Positions 1-9,583 of a DNA stretch of 64,000 bases are shown one piece after another. The translations under genes and the position numbers were made by a program. The DNA is taken from contig OZ245731.1 of NCBI GenBank assembly GCA_965227155.1, positions 558,001 to 622,000 of the forward strand, given 5' to 3'. The notes beneath the pieces are model-generated. The model was not told the DNA's origin and did not search any database. It saw only the letters and a program-made list of their open reading frames with translations. The stretch's first letter is position 1. Every line of letters begins with the position of its first letter. Origin of the DNA: UBA6059 sp965227155 (GTDB lineage: Bacteria > Bacteroidota > Bacteroidia > Cytophagales > Cyclobacteriaceae).

Positions 1-606
1 GACAAGGCCTTTTTGAAATCGGTCAAAAAAGAGCAGGCATTAAAACACCCCAACTGGGATATGGGGGCCAAGGTAACTATAGATTCAGCCTCACTGATGA
101 ACAAAGGCCTGGAAGTTATCGAGGCAAAGTGGCTTTTTGGACTTAAAAATGACCAGATCGAAGTAGTGGTGCATCCACAGTCTATCGTGCATTCAATGGT
201 TCAATTCGAGGATGCCTCTATCAAGGCACAACTGGGTTTGCCGGATATGCGGGTGCCTATTCAATTTGCCTTGGCTTATCCAGAAAGGCTGAAATCTGAC
301 TTCCCGCGGATGAATTTCACAGACTACCCTAGCCTTACTTTTGAAAAGCCGGATATGGAAACTTTTGCCAACCTGGGGCTCGCCTACAAAGCTCTGGCTG
401 CAGGTGGCAATAAGCCATGCATCCTGAATGCCGCCAACGAAATTGCGGTAAGGGAATTTTTGAATGACAGAATTGGTTTTTTGGAAATGTCTGATGTAGT
501 GGCGGCCTGTTTAGATAAAATTGATTTTATTGCAGACCCTTCTATCGAGGATTACGTAACAACAGATAAAGAAACACGCATTAAAGCAGAGGAAATAATT
601 AATTAA
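1..606 (+). CDS. dxr: 1-deoxy-D-xylulose 5-phosphate reductoisomerase, C-terminal part
   Basis: DXP reductoisomerase converts DXP to 2-C-methylerythritol 4-phosphate with NADPH, the committed step of the MEP isoprenoid pathway in the cytosol. The frame is open to the left edge (codons for DKAF precede the first in-window TTG), so the gene starts outside the window and about half is present. Recognisable family segments are HPNWDMGAKVTIDSASLMNK (metal and substrate region), EVVVHPQSIVHSMV, the MRVPIQFALAYPER stretch, and the C-terminal helical domain with LNAANEIAV. It shares one base with rseP (TAATG), so the two are probably translationally coupled; dxr-rseP is a common order in Bacteroidota. 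Identification is very secure. Confidence 0.96.
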   Translation, partial: DKAFLKSVKKEQALKHPNWDMGAKVTIDSASLMNKGLEVIEAKWLFGLKNDQIEVVVHPQSIVHSMVQFEDASIKAQLGLPDMRVPIQFALAYPERLKSDFPRMNFTDYPSLTFEKPDMETFANLGLAYKALAAGGNKPCILNAANEIAVREFLNDRIGFLEMSDVVAACLDKIDFIADPSIEDYVTTDKETRIKAEEIIN

Positions 607-1922
607 TGGAAGCATTAGTAATGACGGCCCAACTCCTGTTGGGTTTATCAATTTTAGTAGGCCTGCATGAATTGGGCCACCTGTTAGCAGCAAAGGCCTT
701 CGGCATGAGGGTAGAAAAATACTCCATCGGATTCCCACCCAAAATATGGGGATTCCAGTACGGCGAAACAGAATATAGCATCGGTGCTATTCCGCTGGGA
801 GGGTTTGTGAAAATCACCGGCATGATTGACGAGTCCCTGGATACAAAATCGATGAGCGAGGAACCTCAGCCATGGGAATTCAGGGCCAAACCGGCCTGGC
901 AGAGACTCATTGTGATGATGGGTGGAATTATCGTAAATGTAGTTACCGGTATCTTCATTTTTATAGTGCTGGTATATCAAAATGGTGAGTCCTACATCTC
1001 AAAAGATGAAGTCAACAAGCACGGTATAGTGGCCTATGGATTGGGCCAGGAGCTGGGATTTCAAACCGGCGATAAAATCGTAAAAATCAATGGTGAGGAT
1101 TTTGACAGGTTTAATGATGTAAGAAGCCCTGAAATATTGTTGTCAGACAATGGCTACTATACGGTAGAGCGCAATGGTGAACTCATCGATATCCCGATTC
1201 CATCAGACTTTTTGGATCGGTTTTCAGATAAAAACGCCGCAGCTAATTTCATCAATATCAGATTTCCGTTTGCTGTAGGTCAGGTTATGGAAGGCTCCAA
1301 TGCTGATATTGGAGGTCTTGAAGATGGAGATCAGTTCATAACGGTTAATGATCAGCCCATCAATTATTTCGATCAGTTTAAGTCAGTTTTGGAAGAAAAT
1401 AAAGGGGAGGAAATCTCAGCTAAAGTCAACAGAAATGGCCAGGAGGTAGCTTTAAGTCTGGAAGTGACAGAAAATGGTACCCTTGGCTTCTACCCTACTC
1501 AGGATATTGAGTTTTCGCATATTGATTACAGCCTTGGCGAATCTATTGCTAAAGGCACACAGCAGGCTTTCGGTGTAGTATGGGTCAATATCAGAGCCTT
1601 CGGCAAAATGTTTAGTGGAGATGTCGATCCCCGAAAATCGCTATCCGGTCCTATCGGCATTGCCCAGATTTTTGGGGGCACCTGGAACTGGTCTAATTTC
1701 TGGCGCATCACCGGGTTGATTTCTATGGTGCTTGCCTTTATGAATTTCCTGCCTATTCCGGCATTGGATGGTGGCCACGTAGCATTTTTAACTTATGAAA
1801 TTGTATCTGGCCACAAACCTTCAGATAAGTTCCTGGAAAATGCTCAAAAGGTGGGGATGGTTATCCTGCTTGGCCTGATGGGGTTTGTCATATTTAATGA
1901 CATCTTCAAAATATTTGCCTAG
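606..1922 (+). CDS. rseP: RIP-type site-2 zinc metalloprotease RseP
   Basis: Intramembrane zinc protease that cleaves membrane-bound anti-sigma factors and residual signal peptides. The zinc motif HELGH is at residues 21-25 in the first membrane helix. The third ligand motif NFLPIPALDGG lies near the C terminus, followed by a last hydrophobic helix. The centre carries two PDZ-like regions, the second around GSNADIGGLEDGDQFITVND. The 438-residue length is normal for RseP. The start overlaps the dxr stop by one base. The 3' end overlaps the convergent OmpA/PD40 gene by four bases, so the stop codons are interleaved. The anti-sigma substrates in this organism cannot be told from the window. Confidence 0.95.
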   Translation: MEALVMTAQLLLGLSILVGLHELGHLLAAKAFGMRVEKYSIGFPPKIWGFQYGETEYSIGAIPLGGFVKITGMIDESLDTKSMSEEPQPWEFRAKPAWQRLIVMMGGIIVNVVTGIFIFIVLVYQNGESYISKDEVNKHGIVAYGLGQELGFQTGDKIVKINGEDFDRFNDVRSPEILLSDNGYYTVERNGELIDIPIPSDFLDRFSDKNAAANFINIRFPFAVGQVMEGSNADIGGLEDGDQFITVNDQPINYFDQFKSVLEENKGEEISAKVNRNGQEVALSLEVTENGTLGFYPTQDIEFSHIDYSLGESIAKGTQQAFGVVWVNIRAFGKMFSGDVDPRKSLSGPIGIAQIFGGTWNWSNFWRITGLISMVLAFMNFLPIPALDGGHVAFLTYEIVSGHKPSDKFLENAQKVGMVILLGLMGFVIFNDIFKIFA

Positions 1923-3910
1923 TCATTTTGCACGCCTGGCCGGTAGATTTCAAACTCTACCCGCCGGTTAAGTGCTTTGGCTTCTTCACTATTGCCTTGT
2001 ACCAATGGCTTGGTACTACCATAACCTTCGTAGCTTACGCGCTCGGCTTGTATGCCACCGAAAATGACGATGTAATCGCGAATATTCTTCGCACGCTTCT
2101 CAGATAGCTCAAGGTTAAAATCCGGACGGCCATCTGCATCGGTATGCCCCAACACTTTGATTTTAAAATCCGGATTATCATACATGAAATTTACAATCTT
2201 ATTCAAATCGCCATACATTTTGGTCTGAAGATCAGCCTCGCCATTTTCAAACTCAATGGATTCAAATTGCATTCGGCTGGCAATAGGCTCGCCTTCCAGC
2301 TGGAAGTTCATCGGGCCATCCAGTGAAAACACTTCCTCTATTCTAAAGAAGTCATCCCCCTGAATGACCATCAGGTAGTTCTGACTGTTGATCAAATCAA
2401 ATTGAAAGGTGCCATCGTCATTTAAAAATTTTGGCGCAATTTCCACTCCATTCTCCAGGTCAATGATGGACACAATACCGTCATCAAATGGATTTCCAGT
2501 GTATTTATTGGTTAATGTACCACTGATGGGAGTGTTGGCAGAGGGTTGCGCACCCATTGGCAGTGGGAAGGAGTATAAATCAAGCTTATCCAGATCGTTG
2601 TTAGCCGACTTGGCATAGTACAGCTTTTCTGCTTTGGAGTCGATGGTGAAATAAAACTCGCTACCTCGCCCATTTACAAGTGGGCCAATATTGAGTGGCT
2701 CCAACCATTTACCATCCTTGCTGTAGGTCTTGTAAATATCAAATTCTCCAAAATTATAAAGCTGACCATTGGAGCTGAAATAAAGCACATTTTCAATGGG
2801 ATGCATAAACGGCGACACTTCGTTTTGACGGGTATTGATCACCGGACCCATATTTTTGGATGGCTGCCAAAACCCATTTTTATCTTTCACAGAATAATAA
2901 ATATCTGACAAACCAAAGCCCCCAATTCTATCAGAAGCAAAGAAAAGCGTATCCTCAGATTGCGATAAAGCCGGGTGGCTATCCCACCCCACACTATTGA
3001 TATTGGATCCAAGGTTTTGCGCATTGGTCCAATTGCCGTTTTCATTTTTTGTGGCAGTAAAGATATCACAGCTCCCAAATCCGCCTGGCGATTCGCACCT
3101 GGCAAAGAAGATGGTATTGCCATCACGCGACAATGTGGCAGAGCCTTCGTTGTAGATGGTATTGATGTTATCCATGGGCAAAGCTCTTTCCCATGTGAGG
3201 CTGCCAAAATCACTGTAGTAGATATCCTCATTGTAAACCTTTTCCAGTGCCTTTGTGGTTTCTGTACGCTTGGAAGTGAAAATCAAGCGGCTGTCATCTA
3301 TATTGAGTGATGGCCCGTAATCAGCCTCTCGGGAATTGACCTGTGGCCCCATATTTAAAAGTACACCTCGCGGAGGGCGCAGCGTATCTATCGCCTGCCT
3401 AAACTCTACCAACTCATAATAATAATCGAGCGGCACATATTTTTCCGTTTCCTGGGTACTCAGGCTATCGTAGTAAAGCTCAATTTCCTGCAGGTTAATC
3501 CCACGGTGGTGATGCCGCAATACCAGCCTGTAGAGTGATTTGGCCTCATTCATATCGCCAAAAAGCTCTGTGAGCTTAGCCAGCCGCCAAAGCAAATAGG
3601 TGTCCCTGTAAAAGTTTTGAACTGCAAAGTTTTTCACGTAATCCTGCAGCTTTTTGTAGAGTTGTGGCCAATTACGCTCCTCCTCCAGCTTTTGGATCTT
3701 CTGAAGCTTGCGCTTGTTGTAATACTCGGTGATTACATTGATGTTCTTAAACTCATATAAATCGAAAGGCAACTCCTCAGGCAGCTCTGCGGTTCGATCA
3801 GAATTGCTACGCTTGTTCTTTTTCCGCTTTTGAGCTTCTGCAGAAAAAGTAGTGGTTACAATCAGCAAGAGCGCAACCCAAAAAACTCTATTTACACAAC
3901 ACCTTATCAC
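1919..3910 (-). CDS. OmpA family protein with PD40 beta-propeller repeats
   Basis: Outer-membrane or periplasmic protein of 663 residues. A signal peptide (hydrophobic run ending TFSAEAQ) is followed by a charged KRKKNKRS stretch, a helical region around residues 50-170, then PD40-type propeller repeats with the motifs GSATLSRDGNTIFFA, SHPALSQSEDTLFFASD and VSPFMHPIENVLYFSSNG. A short carboxypeptidase-like beta domain precedes a C-terminal OmpA domain with the peptidoglycan-binding signature VLGHTDADGRPDFNLELSEK. This architecture is very common in Bacteroidota; PorE of the type IX system is one relative, but I cannot assign it to that component. It is divergently arranged with lon, with a 149 bp intergenic region, and probably anchors an outer-membrane complex to the cell wall. 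Confidence 0.88.
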   Translation of the reverse strand: MIRCCVNRVFWVALLLIVTTTFSAEAQKRKKNKRSNSDRTAELPEELPFDLYEFKNINVITEYYNKRKLQKIQKLEEERNWPQLYKKLQDYVKNFAVQNFYRDTYLLWRLAKLTELFGDMNEAKSLYRLVLRHHHRGINLQEIELYYDSLSTQETEKYVPLDYYYELVEFRQAIDTLRPPRGVLLNMGPQVNSREADYGPSLNIDDSRLIFTSKRTETTKALEKVYNEDIYYSDFGSLTWERALPMDNINTIYNEGSATLSRDGNTIFFARCESPGGFGSCDIFTATKNENGNWTNAQNLGSNINSVGWDSHPALSQSEDTLFFASDRIGGFGLSDIYYSVKDKNGFWQPSKNMGPVINTRQNEVSPFMHPIENVLYFSSNGQLYNFGEFDIYKTYSKDGKWLEPLNIGPLVNGRGSEFYFTIDSKAEKLYYAKSANNDLDKLDLYSFPLPMGAQPSANTPISGTLTNKYTGNPFDDGIVSIIDLENGVEIAPKFLNDDGTFQFDLINSQNYLMVIQGDDFFRIEEVFSLDGPMNFQLEGEPIASRMQFESIEFENGEADLQTKMYGDLNKIVNFMYDNPDFKIKVLGHTDADGRPDFNLELSEKRAKNIRDYIVIFGGIQAERVSYEGYGSTKPLVQGNSEEAKALNRRVEFEIYRPGVQND

Positions 3911-4059
3911 CTATTTCCCTATTCAAATATGAATTTTAGGCAATTTCATCAATAAATAAAATAATTTGGCATAGGCATTGCAATTATTACATTCCATTAT
4001 AAAATTATTCACAACTCATATCAATTCTGCCATATTGGCATTTCCATAAGGAATAATTT

Positions 4060-6534
4060 ATGCATAAAAAAGACCTGATAGAACTACACAATATTACATC
4101 AAGACTTGGAGGGGAAGATTCGGAAGAACTCATCCAGCTGATTCCATCTGACATGGATGAGGATTTTGATAGCGATGACCTACCCAAAGAACTGCCAATA
4201 TTACCGATACGGAATACTGTACTTTTCCCGGGTGTAGTAATTCCTATAACGGTGGGTAGACAAAAATCCATTCGACTGGTGAAAAAGGCCTATCGGGGAG
4301 ATAGGATTTTGGGAGTCGTAGCACAAAAGAACCCGAAAAGCGATAATCCTAATATTGAAGACCTTTATTCCATAGGAACCATAGCCAGAATCTTGAAGAT
4401 GCTGGTATTGCCCGATGGAAATACTACTATCATTATTCAGGGTAGAAGTCGCTTTGAGATTACCGGCATCACACAGGAGAATCCTTTCATCATTGCCAAT
4501 TATCAAATTCTCAAGGAGTTTTTTCCAAAAAACAGGAAGCGGGAAACCAAGGCTATTATTCAATCGCTGAAAGACTCTGCCTCAAAAATAATCCAGCTAA
4601 ACCCTGACCTACCCAAAGAAGCTCAGGTAGCATTGGATAATATTGAAAACAACAATTTTATCACACATTTTCTTTCTTCAAATATCAATGCAGAGGTAAA
4701 GGAAAAGCAGGCCTTATTAGAAATCAATGATGGATTGCAGAGATCAGAGCGATTGTTGGAGCATATGCTGAAAGATATACAAATGCTTGAGCTTAAGCAT
4801 GAAATCCAAAGCAAAGTGCATTCGGACATTGACCAGCAACAGCGAGATTATTATTTGAGACAACAACTCAAAGTGCTGCAAAATGAACTCGGCCAGGATG
4901 GCCCTGACAAAGAACTCGATGACTTGAGAAAGCGGGGTGCCAAGAAAAAATGGCCTGAAGAGGTGGCTACACATTTCCACAAGGAACTTGACAAAATCCA
5001 GCGAATGAATCCGGCTGCTGCCGAATATCCTGTTTCCATGTCATATGCTGAGCTGTTGGTAGACCTACCCTGGTCTGACTGTACAGAAGATAATTTTGAC
5101 CTGAAGCGTGCCAAAAGAATACTGGACAGGGATCATTTTGGCCTTGAAAAAGTAAAGGACAGGATTATAGAATACCTGGCAGTAAGAAAGCTTAAGAATG
5201 ATCTTAAAGGCCCCATACTTTGCCTTTATGGCCCTCCGGGCGTAGGTAAAACCTCCCTTGGAAAATCAGTGGCTGAAGCCTTAAACCGGAAATATGTACG
5301 CATGTCTCTCGGCGGCTTACATGACGAAGCAGAAATAAGGGGCCACAGGAAGACGTATATCGGGGCAATGCCTGGGAAGCTTATCCAAAACATCAACAAA
5401 GCCAAGTCATCCAATCCGGTTTTTATTTTGGATGAAATCGATAAGGTAAGCTCCGATTTCAGAGGTGACCCCTCTTCTGCACTCCTTGAAGTATTGGATC
5501 CGGAGCAGAACAATGCCTTTAAGGATAATTACCTGGAAGTAGAGTATGACCTTTCAAAAGTGCTATTTATTGCAACCGCCAATTCGCTGGAAAGCATACA
5601 GCCACCGCTGAGGGACCGGATGGAGATTATAGAAATCACAGGCTACACGCTGGAAGAAAAACTTGAGATCGCTAAAAAGCACCTTGTACCCAAGCAGCGG
5701 AAAGAACACGGCCTGAATGCAAACCATATAAAGTTCGACAAGAAGGCCTTGGTAAGGATCATTGAAGGGTACACAAGGGAATCGGGTGTCAGAAATTTGG
5801 AGCGAAAGATTGGAGCCATCATCAGAAATACGGCAAAATCCATAGCCCTTGAAGAGGCGTATGACGTCAAGATTACTGAAAAGTCTGTGAGGAAAATTCT
5901 GGGTGCGGAAATCTTTGATAAAGAGCTGTACGAAGATGATAAACTGCCGGGTATAGTTACAGGGCTGGCATGGACACCTGTAGGCGGTGAGATTCTGTAT
6001 ATTGAGTCCAGCATAAGCCGAGGTAAAGGAAAACTTACGCTATCAGGCCAACTTGGCGATGTAATGAAGGAATCTGCTATGACCGCCCTTTCCTACCTGA
6101 AGTCTAATGCAGAAGTTTTGGGAATCCATTACAAGACCTTCGACAATTACGATTTACATATACATGTACCGGCAGGTGCTGTTCCAAAAGATGGGCCTTC
6201 TGCAGGTATTACCATGCTTACTTCATTGGCTTCCCTTTTTACGCAACGCAAAGTAAGAAGCAAGGTCGGTATGACAGGAGAGATCACTTTGCGGGGCAAG
6301 GTAATGCCAGTAGGTGGTATAAAAGAAAAAATTCTTGCAGCACGCAGGGCTGGCCTATCGGAGGTTATTTTGTGTGAAAACAATCGAAAGGATATAGAAG
6401 AAATTAATCAAAGCTATATTAAGGGCATCAAAATTCACTATGTAAAGTCTGTGAGTGAAGTGCTGGATATTGCACTTACAAAAGAAAAGGTGAAAAACCC
6501 GGTGAATTTTGTGATTGAAGACGGTAACAAATAA
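4060..6534 (+). CDS. lon: ATP-dependent endopeptidase La (Lon)
   Basis: Cytosolic AAA+ serine protease that degrades damaged and regulatory proteins. The 824 residues hold an N-terminal substrate domain beginning at LPILPIRNTVLFPGVVIP, a coiled-coil region rich in E/K/Q, Walker A GPPGVGKTS (Lys397), the Walker B run VFILDEIDK, and the C-terminal protease domain. The catalytic Ser714 lies in DGPSAG and Lys757 in GGIKEK; the 43-residue spacing equals that of E. coli S679/K722. A short acidic N-terminal extension (about 40 residues) precedes the conserved domain. It begins a tight run, with porQ starting three bases after the stop, so lon, porQ and hslU are probably cotranscribed. Confidence 0.97.
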   Translation: MHKKDLIELHNITSRLGGEDSEELIQLIPSDMDEDFDSDDLPKELPILPIRNTVLFPGVVIPITVGRQKSIRLVKKAYRGDRILGVVAQKNPKSDNPNIEDLYSIGTIARILKMLVLPDGNTTIIIQGRSRFEITGITQENPFIIANYQILKEFFPKNRKRETKAIIQSLKDSASKIIQLNPDLPKEAQVALDNIENNNFITHFLSSNINAEVKEKQALLEINDGLQRSERLLEHMLKDIQMLELKHEIQSKVHSDIDQQQRDYYLRQQLKVLQNELGQDGPDKELDDLRKRGAKKKWPEEVATHFHKELDKIQRMNPAAAEYPVSMSYAELLVDLPWSDCTEDNFDLKRAKRILDRDHFGLEKVKDRIIEYLAVRKLKNDLKGPILCLYGPPGVGKTSLGKSVAEALNRKYVRMSLGGLHDEAEIRGHRKTYIGAMPGKLIQNINKAKSSNPVFILDEIDKVSSDFRGDPSSALLEVLDPEQNNAFKDNYLEVEYDLSKVLFIATANSLESIQPPLRDRMEIIEITGYTLEEKLEIAKKHLVPKQRKEHGLNANHIKFDKKALVRIIEGYTRESGVRNLERKIGAIIRNTAKSIALEEAYDVKITEKSVRKILGAEIFDKELYEDDKLPGIVTGLAWTPVGGEILYIESSISRGKGKLTLSGQLGDVMKESAMTALSYLKSNAEVLGIHYKTFDNYDLHIHVPAGAVPKDGPSAGITMLTSLASLFTQRKVRSKVGMTGEITLRGKVMPVGGIKEKILAARRAGLSEVILCENNRKDIEEINQSYIKGIKIHYVKSVSEVLDIALTKEKVKNPVNFVIEDGNK

Positions 6535-6537
6535 TAG

Positions 6538-7554
6538 ATGAAGGCATTCTACCTGCTTTTTGTGTTTATGGTGTGGGCAGCAATGTCTTTTGGTCAGATT
6601 GGTGGTCAACGATCATTTGATTTCTTGAACCTGCCGGTCAATGCAAAAATGTCAGCCCTGGGTGGTCAGGGCATCACCATTGCAGAATCAGGAAGCCAAT
6701 GGCTCATCAATCCCGGGTTGTTGGATAGTGCCTCTGCAGGACAGGGCTCGGTTAATTTTCTGAATTATTTTGCCGGATCTGGTATGCTCACTGCCAGTTA
6801 TGTGCCTACCCTTCCTAAAATTGGCAACCTAGCTATTGGCTTACAATACCTCAGCCATGGCAATATGGAAGGTTATGATCCTTCAGGCAATTCTTTGGGT
6901 ACTTTTCAGGCCAATGAGACTGCTCTGATTATTGGGAAATCGCATCAGCTGGGGCCTTTTCAAATGGGAGCCAACCTGAAGTTTGTGGCAAGCACGATTG
7001 ATGCCTTTACTGCTTCAGCTATTTTACTGGATATTGGAGGTACATTTCGTCCAACTGAAAATGAAAACTTTACAGTTGGATTGGCACTGAGAAATTTTGG
7101 GGTCAGACTCGCTGACTACAGCGAAAGTAGCGATAGTGCCTTGCCTTTTGATATTCAAATTGGTACCAGTTTCAAACCACAATACATGCCTATTCGTTTC
7201 ACCATTACAGGATACAACCTGAGCAGAGACGATGTGGTGTTTTTTGACCAGCAGATAGCGGGTCCAAATGAAGCTGTACCACCTTTCTCAGAAAAAATAT
7301 TTCGAAGAATCAATTTCGGAGCAGAAGTATTAGTGAGTCAGAATTTTCAATTGCTGGCAGGCTACAATCACCTCACCCGTAAGGAATTGCGGTTGAACCA
7401 AACTTCGGGAGGTGCTGGTTTTAGTTTTGGTTTCCAAATGGCCATCAAAAAATTTGCCTTCACCTATGGCCGTGCTTTCTACCACGTAGGCGGAGCTTCC
7501 AACTACTTCAGCCTCCGAACCAATTTCAACGAAATGATTAAAAGAAAATCTTAA
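6538..7554 (+). CDS. porQ: Type IX secretion system protein PorQ
   Basis: Outer-membrane beta-barrel protein of the PorV/PorQ (FadL-like) group, here 338 residues. A signal peptide ends MSFGQ and is followed directly by the family hallmark GGQRSFDFLNLPVNAKMSAL and a second conserved patch, GNLAIGLQYLSHGNMEGYDP. In T9SS bacteria PorQ is linked to the attachment complex that anchors cargo to the cell surface; PorV, the close paralogue, is longer and starts differently. Location between two AAA+ protease genes, with 3 bp to lon and 10 bp to hslU, suggests one transcript. The assignment rests on the N-terminal motif, size and neighbourhood. It agrees with the T9SS sorting domain seen on the 28693-29985 product. 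Confidence 0.85.
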   Translation: MKAFYLLFVFMVWAAMSFGQIGGQRSFDFLNLPVNAKMSALGGQGITIAESGSQWLINPGLLDSASAGQGSVNFLNYFAGSGMLTASYVPTLPKIGNLAIGLQYLSHGNMEGYDPSGNSLGTFQANETALIIGKSHQLGPFQMGANLKFVASTIDAFTASAILLDIGGTFRPTENENFTVGLALRNFGVRLADYSESSDSALPFDIQIGTSFKPQYMPIRFTITGYNLSRDDVVFFDQQIAGPNEAVPPFSEKIFRRINFGAEVLVSQNFQLLAGYNHLTRKELRLNQTSGGAGFSFGFQMAIKKFAFTYGRAFYHVGGASNYFSLRTNFNEMIKRKS

Positions 7555-7564
7555 ATAATCGATT

Positions 7565-8950
7565 ATGATTAATGACGGTCAATATTTTACGCCAAAAGAA
7601 ATAGTTAAGGAATTAGATAAATATATCATTGGCCAAAAAGAGGCTAAGAAAAATGTGGCCATCGCCCTCCGAAACCGATGGCGCCGAATGAATGTGCAAT
7701 CAGACCTACAAGGAGAAATAGTACCCAATAATATTTTAATGATTGGTGCTACCGGAGTAGGTAAAACGGAGATAGCGCGGCGATTAGCCAAAATGGCGGA
7801 TGCACCCTTTGTTAAGGTTGAAGCTTCAAAATTTACTGAGGTGGGTTATGTAGGTCGGGATGTGGAGAGCATGGTACGTGACCTTGTAGAACAATCTGTA
7901 AATCTGGTGAAAATACGAAAGAAGGAGGAGGTTAAGGAAAAGGCTGAAGAAATAGTAGAAGGCATCATTCTGGATGCTTTGATCCCCCCAGTGAAAACCG
8001 GCGGCAATCGACCTGAAACCATTTCGGATAATCCACAAACCGATGCAGAGCTAAATGAAAGCACGCGTGAAAGCTTCAGAAAGAAGATAAAAAGTGGTGA
8101 ACTGGATGATCGCAAGATTGAAATCAATGTAAAAAAGCCGGCAGCATCCGGCGTAGGCATGATAGGCGGAGGAATGATGGATGAATCATCTATGATTAAC
8201 CTTCAGGACATGCTCAGCAATATGATGCCTAAGAAGAACAAAAAACGCCGCGTTACCATTGGAGACGCCAAAAAGCTGCTTTTTGAAGAAGAGTCTGCCA
8301 AGCTGATCGACATGGATGAAGTAAAAGATGAGGCGATAGAAAAAGCGCAAAATACGGGTATCATTTTCATCGATGAGATTGATAAAATTGCCGGAGGCAG
8401 TCGCAAAGGTGGTGGTGGACCTGATGTGAGCCGTGAAGGTGTACAGCGAGATATGCTGCCCATTGTAGAAGGTAGTGCCGTCAACACCAAATATGGCATT
8501 ATTCATACGGATCATATTCTTTTTATTGCTGCCGGAGCATTTCATTTTGCCAAGCCTTCTGATCTTATTCCTGAGTTGCAAGGTAGGTTTCCAATAAGAG
8601 TAGAGCTGGAAAATCTTACCAAAGATGACTTTCTGTCAATTCTTAAAGAGCCAAAAAATGCACTTACGAAACAGTATATGGCTTTGATAGAAGCTGAGGG
8701 AGTAAACCTTACCTTTGAAGATGAAGCTTTGGAGGAGATAGCAGCCATAGCCTTCAAAGTCAACGAAGAGGTTGAAAATATTGGTGCCAGAAGGCTTCAT
8801 ACCGTGATGAGCAAACTGCTCAATGACATTCTCTATGACATCCCGGATGATATAAAACCTGGTGCTAAAATTGTAATCATGCGAGAGATTGTGAAAGAAA
8901 GACTCACAGGACTTGTGGAAGATAAAGATTTAAGTCAGTATATTCTTTAA
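7565..8950 (+). CDS. hslU: HslUV protease ATPase subunit HslU (ClpY)
   Basis: AAA+ unfoldase that feeds substrates to the HslV peptidase. The 461 residues begin with the HslU-type TPKEIVKELDKYIIGQ segment. Walker A is GATGVGKTE (Lys67), followed by VGYVGRDVESMVRDL. A divergent intermediate (I) domain spans roughly residues 110-245 and contains an unusual Gly/Met-rich patch, MIGGGMMDESS. Walker B is IIFIDEIDKI, and the C-terminal helical domain has IGARRLHTVMSKLL. The C terminus ends in hydrophobic SQYIL, which in the family docks into HslV. No hslV is adjacent, so the peptidase subunit must be encoded elsewhere. It starts 10 bases after porQ and probably closes the operon. Confidence 0.95.
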   Translation: MINDGQYFTPKEIVKELDKYIIGQKEAKKNVAIALRNRWRRMNVQSDLQGEIVPNNILMIGATGVGKTEIARRLAKMADAPFVKVEASKFTEVGYVGRDVESMVRDLVEQSVNLVKIRKKEEVKEKAEEIVEGIILDALIPPVKTGGNRPETISDNPQTDAELNESTRESFRKKIKSGELDDRKIEINVKKPAASGVGMIGGGMMDESSMINLQDMLSNMMPKKNKKRRVTIGDAKKLLFEEESAKLIDMDEVKDEAIEKAQNTGIIFIDEIDKIAGGSRKGGGGPDVSREGVQRDMLPIVEGSAVNTKYGIIHTDHILFIAAGAFHFAKPSDLIPELQGRFPIRVELENLTKDDFLSILKEPKNALTKQYMALIEAEGVNLTFEDEALEEIAAIAFKVNEEVENIGARRLHTVMSKLLNDILYDIPDDIKPGAKIVIMREIVKERLTGLVEDKDLSQYIL

Positions 8951-8992
8951 AAAGCAACAGGTGGTGTATTAAAAGTACCAATCTCCACGCTT

Positions 8993-9066
8993 CATGTCAA
9001 ATTGAGCTCGTCGAAATGTATTCATACTCCCTAGTAGAGAGGTTTCGACAGGCTCAACCTGACATG
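8993..9066. repeat. Dispersed inverted repeat, copy 1
   Basis: Two 24-base arms (8993-9016 and 9043-9066) pair with four mismatches around a 26-base loop. The right arm carries ggctcaacctgacatg; the left arm carries ttgagctcgtcgaaa. The loop begins near gtattcatac. The same element lies in the opposite orientation at 51836-51908. It sits between the convergent hslU and phosphatase genes, where it could end transcription from both sides. Elements of this kind are frequent in Bacteroidota intergenic DNA. Confidence 0.8.
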
Positions 9067-9087
9067 AATTATGCTTTTTTTGACATC

Positions 9088-9582
9088 CTATTTTATTCCT
9101 TTTGGGAAAACGAACAATTTGTTTTTCCCATCCCCCACATTTAGGTCACTCCACTCAAGTGCTTCAAATTCAACAATTATTATCCCACAGGTTGGAATAT
9201 TAAGTATTTGAGTGTTAGCGAGTGCATTTGCAAAATCAGTAAAACCCGGATTATGGCCAAATAGCATTACGGTACTTTTATCTGGCGATAATTGCTGTAC
9301 CAACTTAAGTAAAGTCGAAGTGCTGGCGTGGTAGATTTTCCTATTCGTCTGGATTTGGCTAATAGGTATCTGGTAAGCCGAAGCAAAATGCTTCGCAGTA
9401 GTATATGCTCTGACTGCAGTACTGCTGACCAGTAGGTCTGGTTTCCGGATATTTCTGGCAGCAAATTCAGCCATTCCTGGAGCATCACGTTCTCCTCTTT
9501 TGTTGAGCGGACGGTCGTGATCAGACAATTCCGGATTATCCCAGGATGATTTCGCATGCCTTACCAATATTAAAGTCTTCAT
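9088..9582 (-). CDS. SixA-like histidine phosphatase (phosphoglycerate mutase fold)
   Basis: Small cytosolic phosphatase of the histidine phosphatase superfamily. I start it at the ATG giving MKTLILVRHAKSSW; a longer form would overlap the upstream gene. Catalytic residues include the RHAKSSW motif (His9), the RPLNKRGERDAP segment, the VSSTAVRAYTTA patch and a second histidine in VMLFGHNPGF. SixA removes phosphate from phosphohistidine in E. coli; the substrate of this protein is unknown. It begins one base after the stop of the GT9 gene, so the two form an operon. About 165 residues is normal for SixA-like proteins. Confidence 0.85.
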   Translation of the reverse strand: MKTLILVRHAKSSWDNPELSDHDRPLNKRGERDAPGMAEFAARNIRKPDLLVSSTAVRAYTTAKHFASAYQIPISQIQTNRKIYHASTSTLLKLVQQLSPDKSTVMLFGHNPGFTDFANALANTQILNIPTCGIIIVEFEALEWSDLNVGDGKNKLFVFPKGIK

Positions 9583-9583
9583 A

